Part shown: positions 25,426 to 34,229 of the stretch, piece by piece
Position numbering within the stretch: position 1 is the stretch's first letter
How the letters are laid out: the number at the start of each line of letters is the position of its first letter
Assembly (NCBI GenBank): GCA_046153685.1
Contig: JBJXGH010000002.1
Location: forward strand, 10,146 to 74,145
DNA length: 64,000 nucleotides
DNA from: CAMAPP01 sp046153685
Lineage (GTDB): Bacteria; Pseudomonadota; Alphaproteobacteria; CADEGL01
Reading direction: 5' to 3'
Made by a program: the position numbers and the translations under genes
The notes under the pieces: generated by a model
Database searches by the model: none
What the model was told of the DNA's origin: nothing
The model's input: the letters and a program-made list of their open reading frames with translations, nothing else

Positions 25426-26139
25426 TTAACCGCCAGCCCCCCAAGCGCGGCACGCGGCAAGGCCCATGCGCTGGCGGCCCTGGGCATCGAAATTGGACGG
25501 ATCGAGCCAACGCTCGAACCCCGTGCGCGCCGTGGGCCACTCGCGATCGAGAATCGAGAACCAGGTGGTGTCCCGATTGCGGCCCTTGTACATGGTCGCC
25601 TGGCGAAAGACGCCCTCGAACACGAATCCTAGGCGTTCCGCCGCGCGACGCGAGGGCGCGTTCAGGGCGTCGCATTTCCATTCGTAGCGCCGGTATCCGA
25701 GCTCGTCGAACACCCGGCGCATCATCAAATACATGGCCTCGGTCGAGGCCATGCTCCGCTGGAGTGCTGGCGAGAAATTGATGTGACCCACCTCGATCAC
25801 CCCGATTGGCGGATCGATGCGCAGATAACTCGCAACCCCGATGGCGCGGCCCGAATTGTCGAGAACGGCGTGAAAGAAGGGATCGGCGCTAGCGGCCACG
25901 CCATCCGCCCAGGCGCGGTAATCCTCGAAGCGATCGTAGGGGCCATAGGGCAGATAGGTCCAATTCACGCCGGTGCGCTCAGCGACATAGGCATCGAACA
26001 ATTCGCGGGCATGGCGCGCCGGATCGAACGGCACGATCGAACATGCGCGCCCGGTCATCACGGCGCTGGGCGGCCGCGCGCGCTTGGTCCAGCCGGGGAC
26101 CGGATCGCCTATGTTCTGGCCTAGTTCGTTGGTGGGCAT
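25426..26139 (-). CDS. GNAT-family N-acetyltransferase inside the queuosine operon
   Basis: 237 aa RimJ/RimL-type acetyltransferase: the N-terminal third (about 30-75, IVPFDPARHARELFDAYV), a substrate segment GVASYLRIDPPIGVIEVGHINFSP, and the acetyl-CoA/C-terminal part YRRYEWKCDALNAPSRRAAERLGFVFEGVFRQATMYKGRNRDTTWFSILD. The start at 26139 lies inside tgt (19-bp overlap), which couples its translation to Tgt. Relatives are usually protein or small-molecule acetyltransferases; whether this one has any role in tRNA modification is unknown. Confidence 0.87.
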   Translation of the reverse strand: MPTNELGQNIGDPVPGWTKRARPPSAVMTGRACSIVPFDPARHARELFDAYVAERTGVNWTYLPYGPYDRFEDYRAWADGVAASADPFFHAVLDNSGRAIGVASYLRIDPPIGVIEVGHINFSPALQRSMASTEAMYLMMRRVFDELGYRRYEWKCDALNAPSRRAAERLGFVFEGVFRQATMYKGRNRDTTWFSILDREWPTARTGFERWLDPSNFDAQGRQRMGLAACRAWGAGG

Positions 26140-27266
26140 GGTTCGTCCTTCCCCGTTTCCTCGCGCGCCTGGGCGCGCGCAAATTCGCGCGCGAACTCGG
26201 CGAAGCGATCCGCCTCGATCGCCGTGCGAATATCGCGCATGAGGTCCTGGTAGTAGTGCACATTGTGCAGCGACAAAAGCGTCAAGCCTAGGATCTCGTC
26301 GCTGCGCACGAGGTGATGGATATAGCCGCGGCTGTATTTGCGGCATGCCAGGCAGCGGCATTGATCGTCCAAGGGTCCCTGGTCCTCGCCGTGCCGGGCA
26401 TTGCGGATATTGAGCGCGCCCGCGCGCGTCCAGGCCTGGCCCGTGCGCCCCGAGCGGGTGGGCAGCACGCAATCGAACATGTCGGCGCCAAGCGCGACCG
26501 AAGCCACGATATCCGCCGGCCGGCCAATGCCCATGAAATATCGCGGACGGTCTGCGGGTAGATGGGCCATGGCGTGCGCTGCGCTTTCGATCATGCGCTC
26601 GGCCCCCTCGCCGACCGCGAGGCCGCCGACGGCATAGCCCTCGAAGCCGATGCGTGCCAGGGCTTGCGCCGATTCGATGCGCAAATCCCGATACGTACTG
26701 CCCTGAACAATGCCGAACAGGCCGTAGCCCGGCCGCGCGACGAAGGCCGCCTTGCTGCGCTCGGCCCAGCGCATCGAGCGGCGCATCGATTGCGCCGCCA
26801 CGCCCTCCTCGACCGGCCAGGACGTGCATTCGTCAAGCACCATGGTGATCGTCGCATCGAGAGCGCGCTGGATGTCCATCGCGCGCTCGGGCGTGAGCTC
26901 TTCGCGCGCGCCGTCGATATGGGAGAAAAAGGTCACCCCGCGCTCGTCGATCTTGCGCAGCTTGGCGAGCGAGAACGCCTGAAATCCGCCGGAATCGGTG
27001 AGTATCGGCCCCGGCCAATTCATGAAACGGTGCAGTCCGCCAAGGCGCGCGATGCGTTCTGCCCCCGGACGCAGCATCAAATGATAGGTGTTCGCGAGCA
27101 CGATCTCGGCGCCGGTTTCACGCACCTGCTCGGCCGTCAGCGCCTTGACGGTCCCGGCCGTGCCGACAGGCATGAAGGCAGGCGTCTCGGCGTCGCCGTG
27201 CGCGGTGGTCAAGCGCCCGCGACGCGCCGCGGCCGAAGTGCCCAGCAAGGTAAAGCCGAACGTCAT
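26121..27266 (-). CDS. tgt: tRNA-guanine transglycosylase
   Basis: 381 aa. Exchanges G34 of GUN-anticodon tRNAs for preQ1. Seen: TPAFMPVGTAGTVKALT, NTYHLMLRPG, nucleophile/active-site regions LTDSGGFQAFSL and FDCVLPTRSGRTGQAWT, and the zinc site CRCLACRKYSRGYIHHL. The start ATG overlaps the queA stop (ATGA). Length and motifs are complete. Confidence 0.97.
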   Translation of the reverse strand: MTFGFTLLGTSAAARRGRLTTAHGDAETPAFMPVGTAGTVKALTAEQVRETGAEIVLANTYHLMLRPGAERIARLGGLHRFMNWPGPILTDSGGFQAFSLAKLRKIDERGVTFFSHIDGAREELTPERAMDIQRALDATITMVLDECTSWPVEEGVAAQSMRRSMRWAERSKAAFVARPGYGLFGIVQGSTYRDLRIESAQALARIGFEGYAVGGLAVGEGAERMIESAAHAMAHLPADRPRYFMGIGRPADIVASVALGADMFDCVLPTRSGRTGQAWTRAGALNIRNARHGEDQGPLDDQCRCLACRKYSRGYIHHLVRSDEILGLTLLSLHNVHYYQDLMRDIRTAIEADRFAEFAREFARAQAREETGKDEPCPPTN

Positions 27267-28318
27267 GGCGCGCGCTCCAAGAGACACGCATCGCCATAGG
27301 AAAAAAACCGATAGCCATCGGCGACGGCGTGATCGTAGGCGGCGCGGACGCGCTCGTACCCAGCGAAGGCCGAGACCAGGACCAGAAGAGTCGATCGCGG
27401 CAGATGAAAATTCGTCATCAGCACATCGGCGACACGAAAGCGAAAATCGGGTCCGATGAACACGTCGGTTTCGCCCACGAACGGCGCGAGCACGCCCGAA
27501 AGAGCGGCGGTTTCGAGCGCGCGGAGAACGGTGGTGCCGATGGCCACGACGCGCCCGCGCGCCTTGCGGGTGGCCGCGATCGCCGCGACCGTTTCGGCCG
27601 GCACTTGCGCCCACTCGCGATGAATGCGGTGGGCACGCAAATCCTCGGTCTTCACCGGAAGAAACGTCCCCGCGCCGACGTGCAAGGTCACGGTGGTGCG
27701 CGAAATGCCGCGCCGCTCAAGCTCCGCGATCATGTCCGGCGTGAAATGCAGCCCGGCGGTCGGCGCCGCCACCGCGCCGTCCGTGCGCGCAAACATGGTC
27801 TGGTAATCGACGCGGTCGCGCGCATCGGGCGGGCGGGCGATATAGGGCGGCAGGGGCGCCGCGCCATGACGCGCGAGCGTGCGAGCGAATTCGTCCTCGG
27901 CCAATTCGAAGCGGAGCGTGACCTCGCCCTCCTCCCGCGCCTCGACGCGCGCCGTAAATTCCGGGGCGAAGACGATCGTATCGCCAGGCTTGAGACGCTT
28001 GGCCGGCCGGGCGAAGGCGCGCCAGCAGCCATCCGTCGTCCGCATGTGCAGCAGCACCGCCACGCGGGCGATGCCGCGCCTGCCCTCAAGGCGCACGGGC
28101 AGAACGCGAGTGTCGTTGACCACCAGTAGATCGCCCGCCCGCAACAATCGGGGCAACTCGCCGACGGTATGATCGGCCATCGCGCGGCCGACATGCAGCA
28201 AGCGCGCCGATTCCCGCGGCACCGCGGGCCGGTCGGCGATGCGGCCTTCCGGCAGGGCGTAGTCATACGCCTCCAGCCGCCACAAATCGACCGTCCGTCG
28301 CGCCAATGACACAACCAT
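27263..28318 (-). CDS. queA: S-adenosylmethionine:tRNA ribosyltransferase-isomerase
   Basis: 351 aa. Converts preQ1-tRNA to epoxyqueuosine-tRNA with SAM as ribosyl donor. Family segments: YDYALPEGRIADRPAVPRESARLL, FVNDTRV-type VVNDTRVLPVRL, HVGAGTFLPVKTEDLRAHRIHREW, and TNFHLPRSTLLVLVSAFAGYE. The start ATG at 28316-28318 adds some 14 residues before the usual VDL N-terminus; no closer ATG exists. First gene of the queuosine operon, divergent from the precursor transporter gene 58 bp away, which suggests a shared promoter region. Confidence 0.96.
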   Translation of the reverse strand: MVVSLARRTVDLWRLEAYDYALPEGRIADRPAVPRESARLLHVGRAMADHTVGELPRLLRAGDLLVVNDTRVLPVRLEGRRGIARVAVLLHMRTTDGCWRAFARPAKRLKPGDTIVFAPEFTARVEAREEGEVTLRFELAEDEFARTLARHGAAPLPPYIARPPDARDRVDYQTMFARTDGAVAAPTAGLHFTPDMIAELERRGISRTTVTLHVGAGTFLPVKTEDLRAHRIHREWAQVPAETVAAIAATRKARGRVVAIGTTVLRALETAALSGVLAPFVGETDVFIGPDFRFRVADVLMTNFHLPRSTLLVLVSAFAGYERVRAAYDHAVADGYRFFSYGDACLLERAP

Positions 28319-28376
28319 CGCAAGCCCGCTTGACCCCCGCCGGTGCGCACCTTACACGAAGCCCGATCCACCACGA

Positions 28377-29081
28377 ATGACGGTCGCCATGCTCAAGACC
28401 GAGAAATCTCCGGCGTATTCCGCGCGCTTGGTCGCGGTCGCGGTCATCTTTGCCGCTTGCCTGATCGTTTCGAACGTCGTCGCGGTCAAGATCGTGATGG
28501 TCGGCGGCCTCGTGCTGACGGCCGCGATTATCGTTTTTCCGATCAGCTACATCATCGGCGACGTGCTGACCGAAGTGTACGGCTTCAAGACGGCGCGCCG
28601 GGTCATCTGGCTCGGATTCGGCGCGAATTTGTTCGTCGTGGCGACGATCGCGGGCGCCCAAGCCCTGCCGGCTGCGCCATTCTGGACCAAGAGCGCCGAG
28701 TTCGACGCCATACTCGGCCACGCCCCGCGCATCCTGGTCGCATCCTTCGCTGCGTTTCTCGTCGGCGAGTTCGCCAATTCCTACGTCCTCGCCAAAATGA
28801 AGATCGCCACCGGCGGCCGCTGGCTGTGGACGCGCACGATCGGCTCGACCGTCGTGGGTCAAGGCCTCGATACCGCGGTGTTCCTGACCATCGCGTTTTG
28901 GGGAATGATGCCGGGCGGCGTGCTGATGGAGGCCATCGCGGTGCAGTGGCTCGTCAAATGCGTCTATGAGGCGCTCGCCACGCCCGCGACCTACGTGGCG
29001 GTCGGGTACTTGAAGCGTGCCGAGGGCGTCGATGTGTACGACCGGGGCACGCGCTTCAACCCGTTCGCGCTGTCCTCCTAA
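28377..29081 (+). CDS. yhhQ: YhhQ/VUT-family queuosine precursor transporter
   Basis: 234 aa membrane protein with about six hydrophobic segments (first at about 15-40, LVAVAVIFAACLIVSNVVAVKIV). Family motifs FPISYIIGDVLTEVYGFKTARRVIWLG and LWTRTIGSTVVGQGLDTAVFLTIAF are clear. YhhQ imports preQ0/preQ1. Divergent from queA, it completes a salvage-plus-synthesis set with QueF. A second ATG four codons downstream is possible. Followed 18 bp later by hpnC, so it may be cotranscribed with the hopanoid genes. Confidence 0.93.
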   Translation: MTVAMLKTEKSPAYSARLVAVAVIFAACLIVSNVVAVKIVMVGGLVLTAAIIVFPISYIIGDVLTEVYGFKTARRVIWLGFGANLFVVATIAGAQALPAAPFWTKSAEFDAILGHAPRILVASFAAFLVGEFANSYVLAKMKIATGGRWLWTRTIGSTVVGQGLDTAVFLTIAFWGMMPGGVLMEAIAVQWLVKCVYEALATPATYVAVGYLKRAEGVDVYDRGTRFNPFALSS

Positions 29082-29099
29082 GACCCCCTCCTTGAAACC

Positions 29100-29951
29100 A
29101 TGACTGCACCGAATCCGGCCGCAATCGAAACGCCCTCCGGCAAGGGGGCGGGCGATGAGAATTTTCCCGTGGGCTCGTTTCTTCTGCCCGCGCGCCTGCG
29201 GCCCCACGTCGCGGCATTCTATGCGTTCGCGCGCGCGATCGACGACATCGCGGATAATCCGACGCTGGAACCGGAAGACAAGGTCGCGCGCCTCGACCTC
29301 ATGGCCGCCGCCATGCGCGGCGAACGGCGCGACGACGCCCGCCTCGCCACCGCCCATCGCTGCCGGGAAAGCCTGCTGGCGTCGCGCGTGCCCACCGGGC
29401 ATTGCCTCGATCTGATCGCGGCGTTCAAGCAGGACGCCACCAAGCTGCGCTACCGGGATTGGGATGATCTCATGGGCTATTGCATCCTGTCGGCGGCGCC
29501 GGTGGGCCGGTATCTGCTCGACTTGCACGGCGAGGACCGCGCGTCCTATCCGGCTTCCGATGCGCTGTGCAACGCGCTCCAAGTGCTCAATCACCTGCAA
29601 GACTGCAAGGACGACAAGCGCGCGCTCGACCGCGTCTATCTGCCTGAACCCTGGCTGCGCGCCGAGGGCGCCTCGGTCGAGGATGTTCTCGGCCCCCGCG
29701 CCTCGCCGGGTTTGCGCCGGGTGATCGATCGCCTTCTGGTCGAAACCGATGCCCTAATCGCGATTGCGCAAACCCTGCCAGGACAGTTGCGCAACAAGCG
29801 CCTAGCCATGGAAACCGGCGCGATCGTGCGCATTGCCCTTAGCCTGTCGCGCGCGCTCAAGCGCCGTGATCCGGTCGCGGAAAGGGTCAAGTTGTCGAAA
29901 CTTGAATTCCTCGGCTGCGCCGCGGTGGGAGCGATCCGGGCATGGCTGTGA
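29100..29951 (+). CDS. hpnC: Hydroxysqualene synthase HpnC
   Basis: 283 aa trans-isoprenyl diphosphate synthase fold (squalene/phytoene synthase family). First Asp-rich motif in FYAFARAIDDIADNPTLEPEDK; second region in NALQVLNHLQDCKDDKRALDRVYLPEPWL. HpnC converts presqualene diphosphate to hydroxysqualene in the three-gene HpnCDE route that replaces squalene synthase in many bacteria. Overlaps hpnD by 10 bp. Confidence 0.95.
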   Translation: MTAPNPAAIETPSGKGAGDENFPVGSFLLPARLRPHVAAFYAFARAIDDIADNPTLEPEDKVARLDLMAAAMRGERRDDARLATAHRCRESLLASRVPTGHCLDLIAAFKQDATKLRYRDWDDLMGYCILSAAPVGRYLLDLHGEDRASYPASDALCNALQVLNHLQDCKDDKRALDRVYLPEPWLRAEGASVEDVLGPRASPGLRRVIDRLLVETDALIAIAQTLPGQLRNKRLAMETGAIVRIALSLSRALKRRDPVAERVKLSKLEFLGCAAVGAIRAWL

Positions 29952-30787
29952 GCGAACGCGAAGGGCGTGCCCATGCCGCCCAAGTCGTCGAACGGTCCGG
30001 CACGTCGTTCTTCTGGGCCATGCGCCTGCTGCCGGTGGCGCGGCGCGAGGCGATGTTCGCCATTTATGCCTTCTGCCGCGAGGTCGATGACATCGCCGAC
30101 GACGATCTGCCGCTGCCCGAGAAGCGTGCGCGCCTAGCCGAATGGCGCGCAGAGCTCCAAAGGCTTTTTGCCGGAGACCCCACCCATCCCACCGCGCGCG
30201 CCTTGCGTAAGCCCATCGCGCGCTACGATCTGGCCAAGGCCGATTTCCTTGATCTGATCGACGGCATGGAAATGGACGGGGCCGATATCCGCGCGCCGAG
30301 CCTTGCCGAGCTTGAGCTGTATTGCGACCGCGTGGCGAGCGCCGTCGGGCGGCTTGCGGTGCGCGCCTTCGGCGACCCCTCGCCTGCGGCGCGCGAGGTC
30401 GCTTTGCACTTGGGCCAGGCGCTCCAGCGCACGAATATTCTGCGCGATCTGGCCGAGGATGCCGCGCGCGGACGCCTTTATCTGCCCCGCGAATGGCTCG
30501 ACCGGCACGGCATCGCTTCGCGTGAACCGAAGGTCGTTTTGGCCGATCCGCGCACGGCCAAAATCTGCGCCGATCTCGCACGCGACACCCGCGCCCGGTA
30601 CGACGCGGCGCGCGCGGCGCTCGCGCGTTGCGATCGCCGTGCGATGCGCCCGGCGGTCGTCATGATGGAAGTCTATCGCCGCGCCCTCGACCGGCTCGAA
30701 GCGCGCGGCTGGGCGGCGCTCGATACGCCCGTCAAGGTTCCAAAGGCGGTCAAGCTGTGGATTGCCATTCGTCACGGCCTGACGTGA
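29942..30787 (+). CDS. hpnD: Presqualene diphosphate synthase HpnD
   Basis: 281 aa. Joins two farnesyl diphosphates to presqualene diphosphate. Asp motifs: YAFCREVDDIADDDLPL and LQRTNILRDLAEDAARGRLYLPREWL; also SFFWAMRLLP near the start, the usual family N-terminus. The stop overlaps the hpnE GTG start (GTGA). Paralogue of hpnC. Confidence 0.95.
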   Translation: MAVSEREGRAHAAQVVERSGTSFFWAMRLLPVARREAMFAIYAFCREVDDIADDDLPLPEKRARLAEWRAELQRLFAGDPTHPTARALRKPIARYDLAKADFLDLIDGMEMDGADIRAPSLAELELYCDRVASAVGRLAVRAFGDPSPAAREVALHLGQALQRTNILRDLAEDAARGRLYLPREWLDRHGIASREPKVVLADPRTAKICADLARDTRARYDAARAALARCDRRAMRPAVVMMEVYRRALDRLEARGWAALDTPVKVPKAVKLWIAIRHGLT

Positions 30788-32088
30788 ACGCGCAGGCCAT
30801 GCACACACAAGCCACGAACGCACGGGCCACGAACGCACGGGGCACCGTCCATGTCGTGGGCGCGGGCATTGCCGGCCTGGCCGCAGCCGTGCTTCTGGCC
30901 TCGCGCGGCGCGCGCGTGGCCTTGCACGAGGCGGCCGGGCACGGCGGCGGGCGCTGCCGGTCGTTTCACGACGAGGTTTTGGACCGCACGATCGACAACG
31001 GCAATCACCTGTTACTCGCGGGCAATCGCGCGGTCATGACATTGCTCGACCATATCGGCAGCCGCGACACGCTCGCCGGCCCGGCGGACGCCGCCTTTGC
31101 CTTCGCCGATTTGCGCACGGGCGAGCGCTGGAATCTGCGCCCCAATGCGGGGCGGCTGCCGGGGTGGATTTTCTCGCCCCGCCGCCGCGCGCCCGGTACG
31201 ACTGCGGGGGAGTATCTGGCGGCGTTGCGCCTGGCCCGGGCGGATGCGAGGGCGACCGTCGCCGATCGTATCGATGTCCGCCGGCCGGCTTTCGCGCGGT
31301 TTTGGGAACCCTTGACCCTGGCCGTTCTGAATGCCGACGCACGCGAAGCCGCCGCGCGTTTGCTTTGGCCGGTCATGACCGAAATCTTCGGTCGCGGCGC
31401 AGAGGCCGCGCGGCCCTTGATCGCGCGCGAGGGTTTGAGCCGCAGCTTCGTCGAGCCGGCCCTGCGCTTTCTCGAAAGCCACGGCGCGACGATTCGGTTC
31501 AACCATCGCCTACGCGCGGTCATGCGCCAGGGCGAGCATGTGCATGGCCTCGAATTCGTCCGCTCGCGCCACGATATCGCCAAGGCCGACCGCGTCGTGC
31601 TGGCTGTGCCGCCTGCGAGCATGGCCGATCTCCTGCCCGAGATACCCACCCCGCGCGGCTCGCGCGCCATCGTCAACGGCCATTTCCTCGTCAAGACGCC
31701 CTTGCCGGCGGACCTGCCATTTCTCGGCCTCATCGGCGGCACGGCCCATTGGCTATTCATCCGGGGCGACATCGTCTCGGTCACGGTGAGCGCGGCGGAC
31801 GCTTTGGCCGAAATCGCGAACGACGAGATCGCCCGGCGCCTTTGGGCGGACATCGCCCGCGCCCTTTCCCTTCCCGCGACCCCTTTGCCGGCCTGGCGCA
31901 TCGTCAAGGAAAAGCGCGCGACCTTTGCGCAGATCCCCGAGGAATTGCCGCGCCGGGCAAAGACCGCGACGCCATGGCGCAATCTGTTTCTGGCCGGGGA
32001 CTGGACCGATACTGGCCTGCCCTGCACGATCGAAGGCGCGGCGCGTTCGGGTTTTGCGGCGGCAAAAGGCGCGCTGCTGGACGGCTGA
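30784..32088 (+). CDS. hpnE: Hydroxysqualene dehydroxylase (FAD-dependent) HpnE
   Basis: 434 aa from a GTG overlapping the hpnD stop; an ATG at 30799 is the alternative. FAD fold VHVVGAGIAGLAAAVLLASRGARVALHE and the amine-oxidase-like GRCRSFHDEVLDRTIDNGNHLLL; C-terminal FLAGDWTDTGLPCTIEGAARSG binds FAD. It reduces hydroxysqualene to squalene. The 17-residue lead contains a duplicated ATNAR made by two identical 15-bp units (30811-30840). Confidence 0.93.
   Translation: MNAQAMHTQATNARATNARGTVHVVGAGIAGLAAAVLLASRGARVALHEAAGHGGGRCRSFHDEVLDRTIDNGNHLLLAGNRAVMTLLDHIGSRDTLAGPADAAFAFADLRTGERWNLRPNAGRLPGWIFSPRRRAPGTTAGEYLAALRLARADARATVADRIDVRRPAFARFWEPLTLAVLNADAREAAARLLWPVMTEIFGRGAEAARPLIAREGLSRSFVEPALRFLESHGATIRFNHRLRAVMRQGEHVHGLEFVRSRHDIAKADRVVLAVPPASMADLLPEIPTPRGSRAIVNGHFLVKTPLPADLPFLGLIGGTAHWLFIRGDIVSVTVSAADALAEIANDEIARRLWADIARALSLPATPLPAWRIVKEKRATFAQIPEELPRRAKTATPWRNLFLAGDWTDTGLPCTIEGAARSGFAAAKGALLDG
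30811..30840. repeat. Tandem 15-bp duplication at the hpnE 5' end
   Basis: GCCACGAACGCACGG occurs twice in direct tandem (30811-30825, 30826-30840), encoding ATNAR twice ahead of the FAD domain. In frame, and outside any conserved part. Confidence 0.85.
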
Positions 32089-32264
32089 AATGCGGCAAAC
32101 CCGCCATCGAACGGCCCCATGATCGAACGTCCCCGCCATCGAATGGCCATAAGCCGCATGCGAGCAGGCGCCAAAATCTGGACAACGACCGGGGGCTGCT
32201 TTATGAACCTTGCGCAACAACCATTTTAGTCAACCGACCCGCCGCCGCCGAGAGCCTTCCCGGT

Positions 32265-34229
32265 ATGGACGCCGATTCCCACAACTCCACGCCGTCCGCG
32301 GCCGAAACCATGCGCCGATTCGTCGAGACGGAAGTCGCCCCCGCCGTCGGCGAAGTGCGCAGGGAGCTTCTCGCCCGCCAGAAGCCCGACGGCCATTGGG
32401 TGTTCGAGCTCGAGGCCGATGCGACCATTCCGGCCGAATACATCATGTACGGCCACTTCCTCGACGAAATCGACCGCGAGGCCGAGCCCAAATGCGCCGC
32501 CTATCTGCGCGCGATCCAAGGCGCGCATGGCGGCTGGCCGTTATTCCACGATGGCGATCTCGACATCAGTGCCTCGGTCAAAGCCTATTTCGCGCTCAAG
32601 CTCGCCGGCGACGACGTGGACGCCCCGCACATGCGGAGCGCGCGCGAGGCCATCCTCGCCCATGGCGGCGCGGCGCGCGCCAACGTCTTCACCCGCACGG
32701 CGCTGGCGCTGTTCGGCCAAGTGCCGTGGCGCGCGGTGCCGGTGATGCCGGTCGAGATCATGCTTTTGCCGCGCTGGTTTCCGTTCCATATGTCCAAGGT
32801 ATCCTATTGGTCGCGCACCGTGATCGCGCCGCTTCTGGTGCTCATGTCGCTGAAGCCGCGTGCGAGAAATCCGAAAAATATCGATATTCGCGAATTGTTC
32901 GTCACGCCGCCCGAGCGCGAGCGGCACTACATGCGCAATCCGACGGGCAAGCTCGCGGGTGCGCTCTTTCTCGCTCTCGACCGCGTGCTTCAGGTGGCAG
33001 AGCCGCATTTTTCCAAGAGCCGGCGCCGGCGCGCGGTGGACGCGGCCATGCGCTTCATCAAGGAACGATTGAACGGCGAGGACGGTCTCGGCGCGATCTT
33101 CCCGGCCATGGTCAACGCCGTGATGGCGATGGACACGCTCGGTTACGCCAAGGATCACCCCGACCTTGTCGCCGCCAAGCGCGCGGTCAAGAACCTGGTG
33201 GTAAACGGCGCGACGCACGATTACTGCCAGCCTTGCATGTCACCCATTTGGGACACGAGCCTTGCCATGCACGCGCTCTTGGAAGCCGGCGAGCCGGGTG
33301 ACGGCGACGCCATGCACCGGGCAATGGACTGGCTCGCGGGGCGGCAAATACTCGACGTCAAAGGCGATTGGGCCGAGAAGGCGCCCGATTTGCGTCCAGG
33401 CGGCTGGGCCTTCCAATATTGGAACAACCACTACCCCGATGTGGACGACACCGCCGTCGTCGCCCTGGCGCTCGACCGCGCAGGCGGCGCGCGCCACCGC
33501 GAGAACATCGCGCGCGCGACCGAGTGGATCCTTGGCATGCAAAGCAGGAACGGCGGCTGGGGCGCCTTCGACATCGACAACACCCATTACGGGCTGAACA
33601 ACATCCCGTTCGCCGATCACGGTGCCCTGCTCGACCCGCCGACGGCGGATGTCAGCGCGCGCTGCCTATCGATGCTCGCCCAGCTCGGCCACGCCAAGGA
33701 CCACCCGGCCGTCGCGCGCGCCATCGATTATCTCAAGCGCGAACAGGAACAAGACGGCTCATGGTTCGGCCGCTGGGGCACGAACTACATCTATGGCATA
33801 TGGTCGGTGCTGTGCGCGCTGAACGCAGCGGGCGAGGACATGCGCGCGCCCTATATCCGTAAGGCCGTCGATTGGCTGATCGCACGCCAACGCGCCGATG
33901 GCGGCTGGGGCGAGGACGGCGCGACCTATTGGCCGGAGCGGCGCGCGGAAGCGAAGGCCAGCACGCCCTCGCAGACCGCCTGGGCGACGCTCGGCCTCAT
34001 GGCCGCGGGCGAAGTCGGTCATCCCGCCGTGCGGCGCGGCATCGAGTATATCCTCACCCAGCCGCGCACCGCTGGCCGCTGGCACGAACGCCACTACAAC
34101 GCGGTCGGATTTCCGCGCGTGTTCTATCTGCTCTATCACGGCTACGCGGCGTACTTTCCGCTTTGGGCGCTTGCGCGCTATCGCAATTTGGTGCGCGGCA
34201 ACACTGCGACCGTCGCGTACGGCATGTGA
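32265..34229 (+). CDS. shc: Squalene-hopene cyclase
   Basis: 654 aa. Cyclises squalene to hopene/hopanol. Catalytic motif DVDDTAVV (the DxDD proton donor) lies in NNHYPDVDDTAVVALAL, and QW-type repeats recur (KPDGHWVFELE, GGWGAFDIDN, QEQDGSWFGRWG, RQRADGGWGED). Start ATG at 32265 (MDADSHNSTPSAAETM). 176 bp separate it from hpnE, containing nothing else recognisable. Membrane-associated, cofactor-free. Stop overlaps the hpnG GTG start. Confidence 0.97.
   Translation: MDADSHNSTPSAAETMRRFVETEVAPAVGEVRRELLARQKPDGHWVFELEADATIPAEYIMYGHFLDEIDREAEPKCAAYLRAIQGAHGGWPLFHDGDLDISASVKAYFALKLAGDDVDAPHMRSAREAILAHGGAARANVFTRTALALFGQVPWRAVPVMPVEIMLLPRWFPFHMSKVSYWSRTVIAPLLVLMSLKPRARNPKNIDIRELFVTPPERERHYMRNPTGKLAGALFLALDRVLQVAEPHFSKSRRRRAVDAAMRFIKERLNGEDGLGAIFPAMVNAVMAMDTLGYAKDHPDLVAAKRAVKNLVVNGATHDYCQPCMSPIWDTSLAMHALLEAGEPGDGDAMHRAMDWLAGRQILDVKGDWAEKAPDLRPGGWAFQYWNNHYPDVDDTAVVALALDRAGGARHRENIARATEWILGMQSRNGGWGAFDIDNTHYGLNNIPFADHGALLDPPTADVSARCLSMLAQLGHAKDHPAVARAIDYLKREQEQDGSWFGRWGTNYIYGIWSVLCALNAAGEDMRAPYIRKAVDWLIARQRADGGWGEDGATYWPERRAEAKASTPSQTAWATLGLMAAGEVGHPAVRRGIEYILTQPRTAGRWHERHYNAVGFPRVFYLLYHGYAAYFPLWALARYRNLVRGNTATVAYGM

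Noticed and set aside
31164..34229. 1021-codon frame starting inside hpnE
   Set aside because: Only the part from 32265 is squalene-hopene cyclase; the rest is a shadow of hpnE.
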